A stretch of 45,902 nucleotides of DNA from Bacteroidota bacterium (GTDB lineage: Bacteria > Bacteroidota > Bacteroidia > Chitinophagales > Chitinophagaceae): the NCBI GenBank assembly GCA_018268075.1, contig JAFDXH010000190.1, positions 1 to 45,902 of the forward strand, given 5' to 3'. Of this stretch, positions 24,993 through 33,461 are shown one piece after another. A program made the translations under genes and the position numbers. Each line of letters begins with the position of its first letter. Within the stretch, counting starts at the first letter, position 1. The notes beneath the pieces were generated by a model. It worked only from the letters and a program-made list of their open reading frames with translations. It searched no databases and was not told the DNA's origin.

Positions 24993-26132
24993 CTAAAGCC
25001 TTTGCTGCCATTGGATCGTCTTCTCATTTTTCCAAGAAACGAAAGTGCCATCCAATATTTGCTTCCTTGCTTCCTTTACGATATGCAGGTAAAAAGCAAG
25101 ATTATGTACACTTGCAATTTGCAACCCAAGTATTTCTTTAGACTTAATTAAATGCCGGAGGTAAGCTTTACTATAATAATTGCTAAAATCACAATCAATA
25201 CCATCATCCAGCGGCGAAAAATCTTTTTCCCATTTTTTATTATCAATATTGATTATTCCCTTACTGGTAAAAAGCATAGCATTTCTTCCATTACGCGTAG
25301 GCATTACACAATCAAACATATCTATTCCGAGTGAGATACATTCTAAAATATTCCAAGGTGTGCCTACCCCCATCAGGTATCTGGGTTTTGCTGAAGGGAG
25401 GTGCTCACAACATAAGGCACATATTTCATACATTTTTTCGGTGGGCTCCCCCACGCTTAACCCTCCGATAGCATTTCCCGTTGCATTTTTAGATGACACA
25501 TATTCGCATGAAAGTTTTCTTAAATCGTGGTGAATGCCTCCTTGTACTATCGGAAATAAATTTTGTGTAAACCCGTATTTATTTTCTGTAGCATCAAATT
25601 GTTTTATACAACGGTCAAGCCAGCGAAAGGTGAGCTCCAGTGAAGTACGTGCATAATTATATTCACTTGCGCCCGGTGGGCATTCATCAAAAGCCATAAT
25701 AATGTCTCCGCCTATCACCCGTTGAATATCCATTACTTTTTCTGGGGAAAACAAATGCCTGCTACCATCAATATGGCTTTGAAAAATGGCGCCTTCTTCT
25801 GTCAATTTGCGTACACCACTTAATGAAAAAACCTGAAAGCCACCACTGTCTGTAAGAATTGGCCTATCCCAATTCATAAATTGATGGAGGCCGCCGGCTG
25901 CTTCAAGTATTTCTAACCCTGGCCTAAGATAAAGATGGTAGGTATTGCCCAAAATGATCTCGGCCTTTACTGAATCCTTGAGAAGTTGCTGATTTACCGA
26001 CTTCACAGTACCCCCTGTACCCACCGGCATAAAAATAGGAGTTTCTATCACACCATGATCGGTGGTGATAGTACCCACGCGGGCGCTTGAGCGGGTATCT
26101 GTAGTCTGAAGGTTGAATGTTAAGGAGGCCAA
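24993..26132 (-). CDS. tgt: queuine/preQ1 tRNA-ribosyltransferase
   Basis: Exchanges guanine at position 34 of certain tRNAs for preQ1, the entry step of queuosine. 379 residues. Seen: DSGGFQVFSLS (95-105), substrate-pocket AFDECPPG (148-154), GGLSVGEP (223-230), and the catalytic GIDMFDCVMPTRNGRNA (269-285). The usual zinc site Cys-x-Cys-x-x-Cys plus His is altered: the positions read Ile312, Cys314, Ser317, His343, so two of three cysteines are gone. The start is TTG at 26132: an in-frame stop is found 9-12 bases upstream and the next in-frame ATG would cut into the barrel. The promoter box lies 20 bases upstream. QueG acts later in the same pathway. Confidence 0.94.
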   Translation of the reverse strand: MASLTFNLQTTDTRSSARVGTITTDHGVIETPIFMPVGTGGTVKSVNQQLLKDSVKAEIILGNTYHLYLRPGLEILEAAGGLHQFMNWDRPILTDSGGFQVFSLSGVRKLTEEGAIFQSHIDGSRHLFSPEKVMDIQRVIGGDIIMAFDECPPGASEYNYARTSLELTFRWLDRCIKQFDATENKYGFTQNLFPIVQGGIHHDLRKLSCEYVSSKNATGNAIGGLSVGEPTEKMYEICALCCEHLPSAKPRYLMGVGTPWNILECISLGIDMFDCVMPTRNGRNAMLFTSKGIINIDNKKWEKDFSPLDDGIDCDFSNYYSKAYLRHLIKSKEILGLQIASVHNLAFYLHIVKEARKQILDGTFVSWKNEKTIQWQQRL

Positions 26133-26151
26133 CTTAAAAATTTAGGAGGTG

Positions 26152-26180
26152 CAAAGTTAGGTTATCAAAACTTTTTTCAA
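26152..26180 (-). promoter_or_regulatory. promoter of tgt
   Basis: On the minus strand TTG (26180-26178), an 18-base spacer, then TAACTTTG (26159-26152), an exact match to TTG-N17-23-TAnnTTTG. The leader to the TTG start codon at 26132 would be only about 15 bases. Confidence 0.75.
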
Positions 26181-26224
26181 TAGACACAAAGTTGAAGCAT
26201 AGAATGTGGAAGGGTTTATTTCTA

Positions 26225-26325
26225 ATTGTCGCCTGTACGTGGGACACGAACCGGGGCGGAGCGCCGTAGGCGGTGTCTCACCGCCCACTATTAGCCAGGC
26301 CTTGCGATAATTTGAAATGCACCCA
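26225..26325 (+). repeat. dispersed intergenic repeat, copy 1
   Basis: A GC-richer stretch between the divergent tgt and GT2 promoters. It contains TGTCGC, GTGGGACAC, a 7-bp inverted repeat GGCGGTG-TCT-CACCGCC (26269-26285) and a tail GCGATAATTTGAAATGCACCC (26304-26324 region). The same landmarks in the same order and orientation occur at 39183-39284. GGGACAC (26241-26247) can also pair with GTGTCTC (26273-26279). An apparent open frame through it is not a gene. Confidence 0.6.
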
Positions 26326-26362
26326 TGTGGAATGATTCCCTCATAAAGTGAATAAATCAATT

Positions 26363-26392
26363 TTGCTTAAAAGATTAACACAAGTATGTTTG
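26363..26392 (+). promoter_or_regulatory. promoter of the GT2 gene
   Basis: TTG (26363-26365), a 19-base spacer and TATGTTTG (26385-26392), a full match to the Bacteroidota promoter. The ATG follows 7 bases after the box, so the mRNA would have almost no leader. Confidence 0.8.
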
Positions 26393-26399
26393 CATTTAC

Positions 26400-27533
26400 A
26401 TGAATCTCTGGGAATTTTTATCAAAACCTGCAAATATTGCTTTCATATCGTTTTGCCTGATAGTTGCTATCCAGGTATTCTATTATTTATATTTTTTTAT
26501 ACGATTAGCTTTTTACAAAAAAAAGAACCGGCCTATTTCACAGACACATCCTGTTTCTGTGATAGTTTGTGCGCGTGATGAAGCCGCCAATCTGGTAAAG
26601 AATCTTCCGGGCGCTTTGGTACAGCAATATAAAACAACACATGAAGTAATTGTTGTAAATGATAATTCTTTTGATGAGAGTAAATACATACTGGAAGAGT
26701 TTAAAAAATCTTTCAAACAGTTATTACCTGTAGAGTTAAAACAAGAAGCAAGGTTTATTCCCGGAAAAAAATTCCCCTTAAGTATCGGAATAAAAACTGC
26801 AAAATATGAAATAGTGCTGCTTACAGATGCAGATTGCGTACCAGCTTCTGAATTTTGGATTGAAAAAATGCAGGAAGGATTTGTGGATAATATTGAAATC
26901 GTATTGGGCTATGGCGCACTGCATAAAAAGAAGGGCTTTTTTAATAAGATGGTAAGGTGGGAGACTTTTCATACCGCATTGCAATACCTATCGTATGCAC
27001 AAGCCGGTAAAGCCTATATGGGAGTGGGCAGAAACCTGAGTTACAAGAAAAGTGTCTTTTTCAGGCATAAAGGATTTTCGGCCCACAATCATGTACCTGG
27101 CGGAGATGATGATCTGTTCATCAACAAAGCATCTACTAAAAATAATACGGCAATTGTAATAGAGAAGGAAGCATTTACACTTTCTGAACCACCTACCTCT
27201 TGGCGCCAGTGGATTAAACAAAAGAGCCGGCATTATACCACCAGCAAATATTACAAAGGTTCACATAAATTTTTATTAGGCCTGTATGCCTTGTCGCTTT
27301 TTCTTTTCTATCCTTCATTTATTGCATCCCTATTTTTATTCAACTGGAAATGGGTAATCATCATTTTCAGTTTCCGGTTTATACTTCAGGCTCTAGTCAT
27401 ATTTAAAAGCAGCCAAAGGCTAAATGAAAAAGATCTGTTTCCTTGGTTTTGGTTTTTTGATTTGTGCATGTTTTTTTATTACCTGTTTTTTGCAAAATCA
27501 CTTTTTAAGAGGCCGGCTAAAACCTGGAAATAA
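26400..27533 (+). CDS. membrane-bound family 2 glycosyltransferase
   Basis: 377 residues. An N-terminal membrane segment (about 11-38) precedes a GT-A domain: PVSVIVCARDEAANL (51-65), HEVIVVNDNSFDES (81-94), the metal-binding LLTDADCVPASEFW (140-153), then HVPGGDDDLF (231-240), and WRQWIKQKSRHYTTSKYYKG, which fits the Q-x-x-R-W-like acceptor motif of processive or chain-type GT2 enzymes. Two or three membrane segments close the protein (about 290-365). The active site faces the cytoplasm. It probably acts on a lipid-linked or envelope glycan; the substrate is unknown. rsmG follows 17 bases later and probably shares its transcript. Confidence 0.9.
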   Translation: MNLWEFLSKPANIAFISFCLIVAIQVFYYLYFFIRLAFYKKKNRPISQTHPVSVIVCARDEAANLVKNLPGALVQQYKTTHEVIVVNDNSFDESKYILEEFKKSFKQLLPVELKQEARFIPGKKFPLSIGIKTAKYEIVLLTDADCVPASEFWIEKMQEGFVDNIEIVLGYGALHKKKGFFNKMVRWETFHTALQYLSYAQAGKAYMGVGRNLSYKKSVFFRHKGFSAHNHVPGGDDDLFINKASTKNNTAIVIEKEAFTLSEPPTSWRQWIKQKSRHYTTSKYYKGSHKFLLGLYALSLFLFYPSFIASLFLFNWKWVIIIFSFRFILQALVIFKSSQRLNEKDLFPWFWFFDLCMFFYYLFFAKSLFKRPAKTWK

Positions 27534-27550
27534 TAATTAAATATTTTTTG

Positions 27551-28177
27551 ATGGAAATCCTGTTTAAATATTTTACCGATTTTAATCAGCTTCAAATACA
27601 ACAGTTTAATGAACTGAAAAAAATCTATTCAGAATGGAATGAAAAAATCAATGTAATATCCCGAAAAGACATTGACTCGTTTTATGAGCATCATGTATTA
27701 CACTCGTTAGCCATAGCTACACAGTTTCATTTCCCGGATGGGTACAAGGTGCTGGACTTAGGTACGGGCGGCGGTTTTCCCGGCGTACCGCTTGCCATTT
27801 TTTTTCCTGAAGTGCATTTTCATCTGGTGGACAGTATCAATAAAAAAATAAAAGTAGCACAAGATGTATGTAGCCAGATAAACCTTAAAAATGTAACCTT
27901 TGCACACTCACGCGCAGAGGATCAGCCCGCCGCACAATTTGACATAGTTGTATCAAGAGCTGTAGCGCCTCTGAAACAATTATGGGATTGGAGTAAACCA
28001 TTGCTGAAGAAAAAACCTGTAACTGAACCGAAAAAATTATCAGGTTTAATTTGCCTGAAAGGCGGCGACCTTACCCAAGAAATTGCTGCCTCACAACTGA
28101 GGCCTCAAATCTGGGAAATTGATAAAATATTTCAGGAACCTTTTTTTTCTGAAAAATATATTTTGTATTGCAGGTGA
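27551..28177 (+). CDS. rsmG: 16S rRNA (guanine527-N7)-methyltransferase
   Basis: Methylates G527 of 16S rRNA with S-adenosylmethionine. 208 residues from the ATG at 27551; the frame is also open from a TTG just before. The SAM-binding Rossmann motif VLDLGTGGGFPGVPLAIFFP (about residues 68-87) and HLVDSINKKIKVAQDV are diagnostic, as are NVISRKDIDSFYEHHVLHSLA near the N-terminus and VSRAVAPLKQLWDW (Arg in the acceptor pocket). Transcribed with the GT2 gene; convergent with the M1 peptidase gene after 151 bases in which I see no terminator. Confidence 0.95.
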   Translation: MEILFKYFTDFNQLQIQQFNELKKIYSEWNEKINVISRKDIDSFYEHHVLHSLAIATQFHFPDGYKVLDLGTGGGFPGVPLAIFFPEVHFHLVDSINKKIKVAQDVCSQINLKNVTFAHSRAEDQPAAQFDIVVSRAVAPLKQLWDWSKPLLKKKPVTEPKKLSGLICLKGGDLTQEIAASQLRPQIWEIDKIFQEPFFSEKYILYCR

Positions 28178-28328
28178 GTATGTATTACACTGTGAAAATA
28201 TTTGATGAAAAACATTCCATGCTGTATGAAATTCACCATTGCATGTAGCATAAAAACCTAAAAAGACAGGGCTTGGATAAAAAAAAGTTAGCCAATTCAT
28301 TTATCTGCTACCCTCTACTTCAATACAT

Positions 28329-30203
28329 TTACCAATTTAGTTTGAGCAAATTATTTTTTTGGTCCACATCGGCCATTCGCTTTGTTGGATCTATTTCTAC
28401 ACTTATTAATTCATTTAATGGCCTTTTAAATTCCACTGTGTATGTAGGGTTGGTCCAGTTCCATTCAGCATGTACTATTCTCTTTTCTTTGTTTTCAGCA
28501 GGTTTATTGGCCAGCATTAGATCCATTGGTATATAATGCAATTCCTGAGTATTATCCTTAAAAGTGAGCTGCAAATCAATAGGCATAGGCATATCACCAA
28601 TTCGTCTTAGCCTTACTTTACTTACATTTCCCTCTTGCCAGAGGCTATCAATGCTATAATCTATTGTTTTAATAGTATTCACCCAATATTCTTTATACCA
28701 ATCTAACTGAATGCCACTTACATCTTGCGCTACCTTTATAAAATCCCATGGGTTGGGATGTTTAAACCGCCAAAGTGCATAATAGGCCAACATAATTTTA
28801 TCTCTGATGCTATCGCTAACTATGTATCCCAATTGTTCCAGAAACATAGCACCTTTAGAGTAAGCATTAATGCCGTAAGCTACATTGGTATTATAATGGT
28901 CAGAAAAAGTAGTTAAAGGCTCGGCAAGCCCACTTTTTACCAATGAATAGTAACTCCGGTATGAATTAGCTTGATTTAATGGAAGGGCTGGGTTTTCAGG
29001 AGGCGCCACTTTCATGGCAGCATTATAATATGCAGATACTTCGCCCTCTGCCCATGTAGTAAATCCTTCATCCATCCAAGGGTGTTGGTTTTCATTGGTG
29101 CCCAACATCATTTGGTACCAGCTATGCATCCATTCATGAAAAACAGTACCCAGGCTTGGCCCTTTGATCAGTGTAGCCATTGGATATTCCATTCCACCAT
29201 CACCACCTTGTATAAAAGAATATTGAGGATAGGCATATTTACCAAAATGTTTTTCCATATACGGCAAAACAGTAACTGCTGCGTCTGCCACAGTTTCCCA
29301 TTTTTTCTCCATTTCATCATTACCCTTTTTATAAATTACATTTAGCATCACACCATCTTGCCGTCTTACTAAATGCTCATAATCCGGGTCGGCAGCCCAA
29401 ACAAAATCGTGCACATTTTTTCCAATAAAATGCCAAGTTCTTTTTTCTGAAGCAATATTTTTAAGATCCGTCCCAGGCTTGTCGTAGCCCCATCCTATTT
29501 CTGCTGCATTTACCAGCATACCGGTACCGCCCAATTTATAGGCTTTATCAATCTTAATAGTTACATCATAATCGCCCCAAACGCCATAAAATTCCCTGGC
29601 TACATATTGCGCGGGATGCCATCCTTGATAATCATATTCACACATTTTAGGGTACCACTGGCTCATGCTGTATCGTACGCCTTCTGCATTGTCGCGCCCA
29701 CTACGCCTTATCTGTACCGGCACTTGGGCTTCAAAAACCAGATCAAAACTCACTTTAGATTTTGGTAATATGGGAGCTGATAAATTTACCTCTAAAATGG
29801 TACCATGCACTGTAAATTTTTGCAACACGCCATTCATCTTTATGGACTTAATATTTTGATACCCGATTTCTGTGGGTGTCAATTTGGAAATTCGATCTCT
29901 TACACGCGAGTCCCAATCAGGCTTTCCGTTTATTAATATTTTACCCAACTCTTGACTCCTCATATCCATTTCACTTCCCGGCTGAAAGGCATTCCAATAT
30001 AAATGAAAAAATACCTTATTCAATTTATCAGGCGAGTTATTAAAATACTCAAGCGATTCTGCACCTTTGATGAGGTTTGTTTGTGCATCTACATCCGCAT
30101 TTATTTTATAATTCACTCTTTGCTGCCAGCGGTCCGGCTGTGCAAAAGAAAAAAGTGAAAAGAAAAAATAAGCACCTACAAATAAGAAAATCCTTTTTTT
30201 CAT
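28329..30203 (-). CDS. M1-family zinc metallopeptidase, exported
   Basis: Aminopeptidase-type peptidase, 624 residues. A signal peptide (MKKRIFLFVGAYFFFSLFSFAQP) targets it to the periplasm or surface. The beta-sandwich N-terminal domain ends near 270. The exopeptidase signature is GGMEYPM (337-342), replacing GAMEN. Zinc site HEWMH (356-360), with the third ligand Glu379 exactly 18 residues later in DEGFTTWAEGE. The active-site Tyr probably lies in the 430-450 region (NVAYGINAYSKGAMF). It has the M1 catalytic domain and a short C-terminal domain, so it is shorter than the roughly 850-residue PepN. ATG at 30203. A single gene upstream of the rsmG convergence. Confidence 0.92.
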   Translation of the reverse strand: MKKRIFLFVGAYFFFSLFSFAQPDRWQQRVNYKINADVDAQTNLIKGAESLEYFNNSPDKLNKVFFHLYWNAFQPGSEMDMRSQELGKILINGKPDWDSRVRDRISKLTPTEIGYQNIKSIKMNGVLQKFTVHGTILEVNLSAPILPKSKVSFDLVFEAQVPVQIRRSGRDNAEGVRYSMSQWYPKMCEYDYQGWHPAQYVAREFYGVWGDYDVTIKIDKAYKLGGTGMLVNAAEIGWGYDKPGTDLKNIASEKRTWHFIGKNVHDFVWAADPDYEHLVRRQDGVMLNVIYKKGNDEMEKKWETVADAAVTVLPYMEKHFGKYAYPQYSFIQGGDGGMEYPMATLIKGPSLGTVFHEWMHSWYQMMLGTNENQHPWMDEGFTTWAEGEVSAYYNAAMKVAPPENPALPLNQANSYRSYYSLVKSGLAEPLTTFSDHYNTNVAYGINAYSKGAMFLEQLGYIVSDSIRDKIMLAYYALWRFKHPNPWDFIKVAQDVSGIQLDWYKEYWVNTIKTIDYSIDSLWQEGNVSKVRLRRIGDMPMPIDLQLTFKDNTQELHYIPMDLMLANKPAENKEKRIVHAEWNWTNPTYTVEFKRPLNELISVEIDPTKRMADVDQKNNLLKLNW

Positions 30204-30274
30204 GGTTAAATATTAAATTATGAAAGTTGTAAACTTCGCCAAAAAATTAGTTATAGAGAATATAAAATGAATAC

Positions 30275-30940
30275 TTATTTTTCCCCTTCTACCACTATTA
30301 CTATTTCGCCCTTCACTGTTTTAGCATTAAAATAATCGTGTACTTCCTGCAGTGTACCTCGCTTGTTCTCTTCATAAATTTTAGTCAATTCCCTGCTTAC
30401 GCTACATTGCCTTTCGGCCCCAAAGTATTCTATAAAATCTTTTAAAGCCTTCACCAAACGCATAGGGCTTTCATAAAAAATCATGGTTCTCTCTTCTGCA
30501 GTTAATTTTTTCAAAAGTGTTTGTCGGCCTTTCTTTAAAGGTAAAAAACCTTCAAAACAGAAAGCATTCATAGGCAATCCACTATTGACCAGAGCAGGCA
30601 CAAATGCAGTAGCACCCGGAAGGCACTCTACTTTAATATTATTTTTAACAGCTTCTCGCACTAATAAAAAGGCTGGGTCGCTCACACCGGGCGTGCCAGC
30701 ATCAGTAATCAAGGCCATTGTTTTCCCGGTCATTAATTGCTGAATTAAATGAGTGAGAATTTTATGCTCATTGTGCTGATGATAGGGCGAGGTAGGTTTG
30801 TCTATGTTATAATGACGCAGCAATTTAGAAGAGGTGCGCGTGTCTTCTGCAAGTATCAACTCTACAGATTTTAATACCTCTATTGCTCTGAAAGTAATAT
30901 CTGCAAGATTGCCAATAGGTGATGGAACTATATATAGCAT
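30275..30940 (-). CDS. rsmI: 16S rRNA (cytidine1402-2'-O)-methyltransferase
   Basis: Tetrapyrrole-methylase-like enzyme that methylates the ribose of C1402 in 16S rRNA with SAM. 221 residues, a slightly short RsmI. Seen: LYIVPSPIGNLADITFRAIEVL (2-23), LAEDTRTSSKLLRHY (34-48), MALITDAGTPGVSDPAFLLV (75-94), VECLPGATAFVPALVNSGLP (101-120) and FEGFLPLKKGRQTLLKKL, all RsmI signatures. The common C-terminal extension is missing, which may be a real short form. Last gene of a pssA-purS-rsmI transcript (30 bases after purS). Confidence 0.95.
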   Translation of the reverse strand: MLYIVPSPIGNLADITFRAIEVLKSVELILAEDTRTSSKLLRHYNIDKPTSPYHQHNEHKILTHLIQQLMTGKTMALITDAGTPGVSDPAFLLVREAVKNNIKVECLPGATAFVPALVNSGLPMNAFCFEGFLPLKKGRQTLLKKLTAEERTMIFYESPMRLVKALKDFIEYFGAERQCSVSRELTKIYEENKRGTLQEVHDYFNAKTVKGEIVIVVEGEK

Positions 30941-30970
30941 AGAAAAATCAAGAGAACGCTTAGCAAAAAA

Positions 30971-31216
30971 CTATTTTATAAAAATGGAAAATTCTTCCAT
31001 AACTGGATTGGCTAATAATTTTGTGGCCGCTTCATTTGCTATCCTTTCTGCTTCTTCTGCATTTGCAGCTTCTATCTGCAGCAATATGTGTTTGCCAATA
31101 CGTACATCCTGTACCGTATTCAATCCCAAATTATCCAGCCCGCCTTTTACTGCTTTTCCCTGAGGATCCAACAATTCTTTTAAAGGCATTATTTTCAATT
31201 CTACTGTGAAATTCAT
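30971..31216 (-). CDS. purS: phosphoribosylformylglycinamidine synthase subunit PurS
   Basis: 81-residue adaptor that joins PurL and PurQ in the three-part FGAM synthase. Family pattern: FTVELKIMPLKELLDPQGKAVKGGLDNLGLNTVQDVRIGKHI (residues 3-44), then an alpha-beta unit with AERIANEAATKLLANPVMEEFSIFI. Small PurL (1.2-3.4 kb) needs it, so its presence here explains the missing N-terminal PurS-like part of PurL. Its ATG overlaps the pssA stop (31213-31216), and rsmI follows after 30 bases. Confidence 0.92.
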   Translation of the reverse strand: MNFTVELKIMPLKELLDPQGKAVKGGLDNLGLNTVQDVRIGKHILLQIEAANAEEAERIANEAATKLLANPVMEEFSIFIK

Positions 31217-31983
31217 GTGGCCGTTTTTTTAATACTGAGTAAAGAAATAATAATATAAAAAATAAAAACAATGGGCACTGCAAGCCATTGCAAAAATATT
31301 GCAGATACTAATGCGACTAAAAATAAAATAATTATTCCCTTGTTTTTCTGTATCGGAATATCACCTTTTTTTAACGAAAGCATTAAATGATTGGATACCA
31401 TGAGATAACTCACCACCAAAATAAGTATATATAAAAAGGCTGGGCTTAAAATTACAGAGCTTACCGATGCTATAGAATTAAAATGAAGGATCATCGGAAA
31501 AGAGGCAACTAATAAACCGATTGCAGGTACGGGTACACCCTTGAAATAATACTGTTGGTCTGTTGAGAGATTAAATTTGGCCAACCTATATGCTGCTGCC
31601 ATTGCAATTATCATAGCGGGCAACATCCAGATAATGGATGTTTCTAATCCGTTTTCTTGCCGCGCATAAGCAAAGCGCAGCAATTGATAAATAATCATAG
31701 AAGGTGCTACCCCAAAACTCACTACATCACTCAGTGAATCTAATTGCTTCCCCATGTCGCCCACAGCATTTAATAACCTAGCTAAAAAGCCGTCAAGAAA
31801 ATCTATTAAGGCAGCAATGATAATAAAAATAGCCGCCCAGGTTAATTTTTCAGGGATATTAAAACTACTGTTATACTGCTGATCCAGATAGATGACCACT
31901 GTGTTTGTCTGAAGGCAAAAGATGATGGCCAGACAGCCAAAAAATAAATTGAAAAGAGTAAAAATATTGGGAATTTGTTTCAT
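31213..31983 (-). CDS. pssA: CDP-diacylglycerol--serine O-phosphatidyltransferase
   Basis: Makes phosphatidylserine from CDP-diacylglycerol and serine at the inner membrane. 256 residues with about seven or eight membrane segments. The CDP-alcohol phosphotransferase motif is complete: D64-G65-x2-A68-R69-x8-G78-x3-D82-x3-D86. MKQIPNIFTLFNLFFGCLAI at the N-terminus is the usual PssA type II start. The last 30 residues are an unusually hydrophobic tail. Its stop overlaps the purS start by 4 bases, so lipid and purine genes are co-transcribed here. No promoter box with full match upstream. Confidence 0.94.
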   Translation of the reverse strand: MKQIPNIFTLFNLFFGCLAIIFCLQTNTVVIYLDQQYNSSFNIPEKLTWAAIFIIIAALIDFLDGFLARLLNAVGDMGKQLDSLSDVVSFGVAPSMIIYQLLRFAYARQENGLETSIIWMLPAMIIAMAAAYRLAKFNLSTDQQYYFKGVPVPAIGLLVASFPMILHFNSIASVSSVILSPAFLYILILVVSYLMVSNHLMLSLKKGDIPIQKNKGIIILFLVALVSAIFLQWLAVPIVFIFYIIISLLSIKKTAT

Positions 31984-32171
31984 GTAGTTTTAGTTGACAA
32001 TGGCGGACTGAATTTTACTATTATTCACCTATTACCTATTCGGTGATGAGAAAACAATAGCTTCTTGTTTGGGTGAAGTAAAAGTTTATTTTTTGCTTGT
32101 TAAAAAAAATATTGGATTGATAAAATTTACCTGATTATATCAGCAAAGTGCCAGCAAGTACTTTTCTTTTC

Positions 32172-33461
32172 CTATGCCTTCATGGCAGTTTCAATTTCCT
32201 CCACGGTAATCGGAATATTTTTCATCAAATCTTTATTTCCATTTCTGGTAATCCAGTAATTATCCTCTATACGCACACCCATATTTTCTTCCTCTATATA
32301 AATCCCCGGCTCAATGGTAAAGAGCATTCCGGCTTTTATTGGTTCTGTTTTGGTGCCAAGGTCGTGCACATCTATACCCAAGTGGTGCGAAATACCGTGG
32401 TATAAATATTTTCTGTATGCACGGTCTTCGGGATTTTCATTTTTTATGTCAGATTTTTTCAAGAGCCCGATTTTTTGAAAAATTATTGTTGCTTCATCAC
32501 CTACTTTTTCTGTGTAATCTGCTATGGTGATTCCCGGCTTAAGTATGGAAGCACAATATTGGTGCAAGTGCAAACAGGCATTGTAAACTGTTTTTTGCCT
32601 TCTTGAAAATTTTCCATTTACCGGAATAGTACGGGTAAGATCCGCATTATAGTTACCATAGCTTGCACCAAAATCCATTAAGATCATATCGCCCTCTTTA
32701 CACTCCTGATTGTTTGCTACGTAATGCAGAATACGGGCATTATCACCACTGGCGATGATACTTCCATAAGCTTGACCTGTAGCACGCTGCGAGAGAAAAG
32801 AGTGCATAATTTCAGCTTCAATTTCATACTCCATTACTCCAGGCTTTATAAATTTGCAGATGCGCCTGAATGCTGCTTCAGTAATATCTATCGCCTTTTG
32901 TACTACCTCTATTTCAAGTGATGTTTTTATACTTCTTAACTCTTTTAAAATAACAGCGCTTCTTCCAAAATTATGAACAGGATAGCGCTCGCGCATATAC
33001 GTAGCAAAGCGGTAATCGCGTACTGCTACCTCATTAGCCTTGCGGTCATTTTCATTGGTATTCAAATAGATTGTTTCAGCAAGATGAATCAAAGGCTGTA
33101 ATACACCATCTATCACATCCAGAAAAACAACCTTCTTAATTCCGGAAATGGCGGTAGCTTCTGCTTTGGTAAACAGATGACCGTTCCATTTTTCTTTTAA
33201 TTCATTGGGCCTTACGATTACCAATATTTCGCGCGATGCTTCATCCGGATTGTCCGGAAAAAGAATCACCATCGTATCCGGTTGTTCAATTCCACAAAGC
33301 CAATATAGATCCGAATTTTGTTTAAAATCATGAAGTGCATCGCCATTAGAAGGCAATTCGTCGTTGCTGTTGAATATTGCAATTGAATTTTTGCTCATCT
33401 TTTTTTGAAACCGCTGACGATTTTGAATAAAAATTTCTGGATTGAGTGGTAAATATTTCAT
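32172..33461 (-). CDS. pepP: Xaa-Pro aminopeptidase (aminopeptidase P)
   Basis: Dimetal M24B peptidase that removes N-terminal residues before proline; cytoplasmic. 429 residues from the ATG at 33461; an upstream in-frame stretch to 33539 looks like non-coding sequence read through. An N-terminal creatinase-like domain (1-160) with SDLYWLCGIEQPD and FPDNPDEASREILVIVRP is followed by the pita-bread catalytic domain: MDFGASYGNYNADLTRTIP (Asp metal ligands), YLYHGISHHLGIDVHD (His) and FTIEPGIYIEEENMGVRIEDNYW (Glu ligands). All five ligands appear present. Single gene, 188 bases before pssA on the same strand. Confidence 0.95.
   Translation of the reverse strand: MKYLPLNPEIFIQNRQRFQKKMSKNSIAIFNSNDELPSNGDALHDFKQNSDLYWLCGIEQPDTMVILFPDNPDEASREILVIVRPNELKEKWNGHLFTKAEATAISGIKKVVFLDVIDGVLQPLIHLAETIYLNTNENDRKANEVAVRDYRFATYMRERYPVHNFGRSAVILKELRSIKTSLEIEVVQKAIDITEAAFRRICKFIKPGVMEYEIEAEIMHSFLSQRATGQAYGSIIASGDNARILHYVANNQECKEGDMILMDFGASYGNYNADLTRTIPVNGKFSRRQKTVYNACLHLHQYCASILKPGITIADYTEKVGDEATIIFQKIGLLKKSDIKNENPEDRAYRKYLYHGISHHLGIDVHDLGTKTEPIKAGMLFTIEPGIYIEEENMGVRIEDNYWITRNGNKDLMKNIPITVEEIETAMKA

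Noticed and set aside
26157-26360. 67-codon open frame on the minus strand through the tgt-GT2 gap
   Set aside because: It runs through the dispersed repeat and the promoter of tgt, has no family resemblance and no start context. It is an artefact of the repeat.
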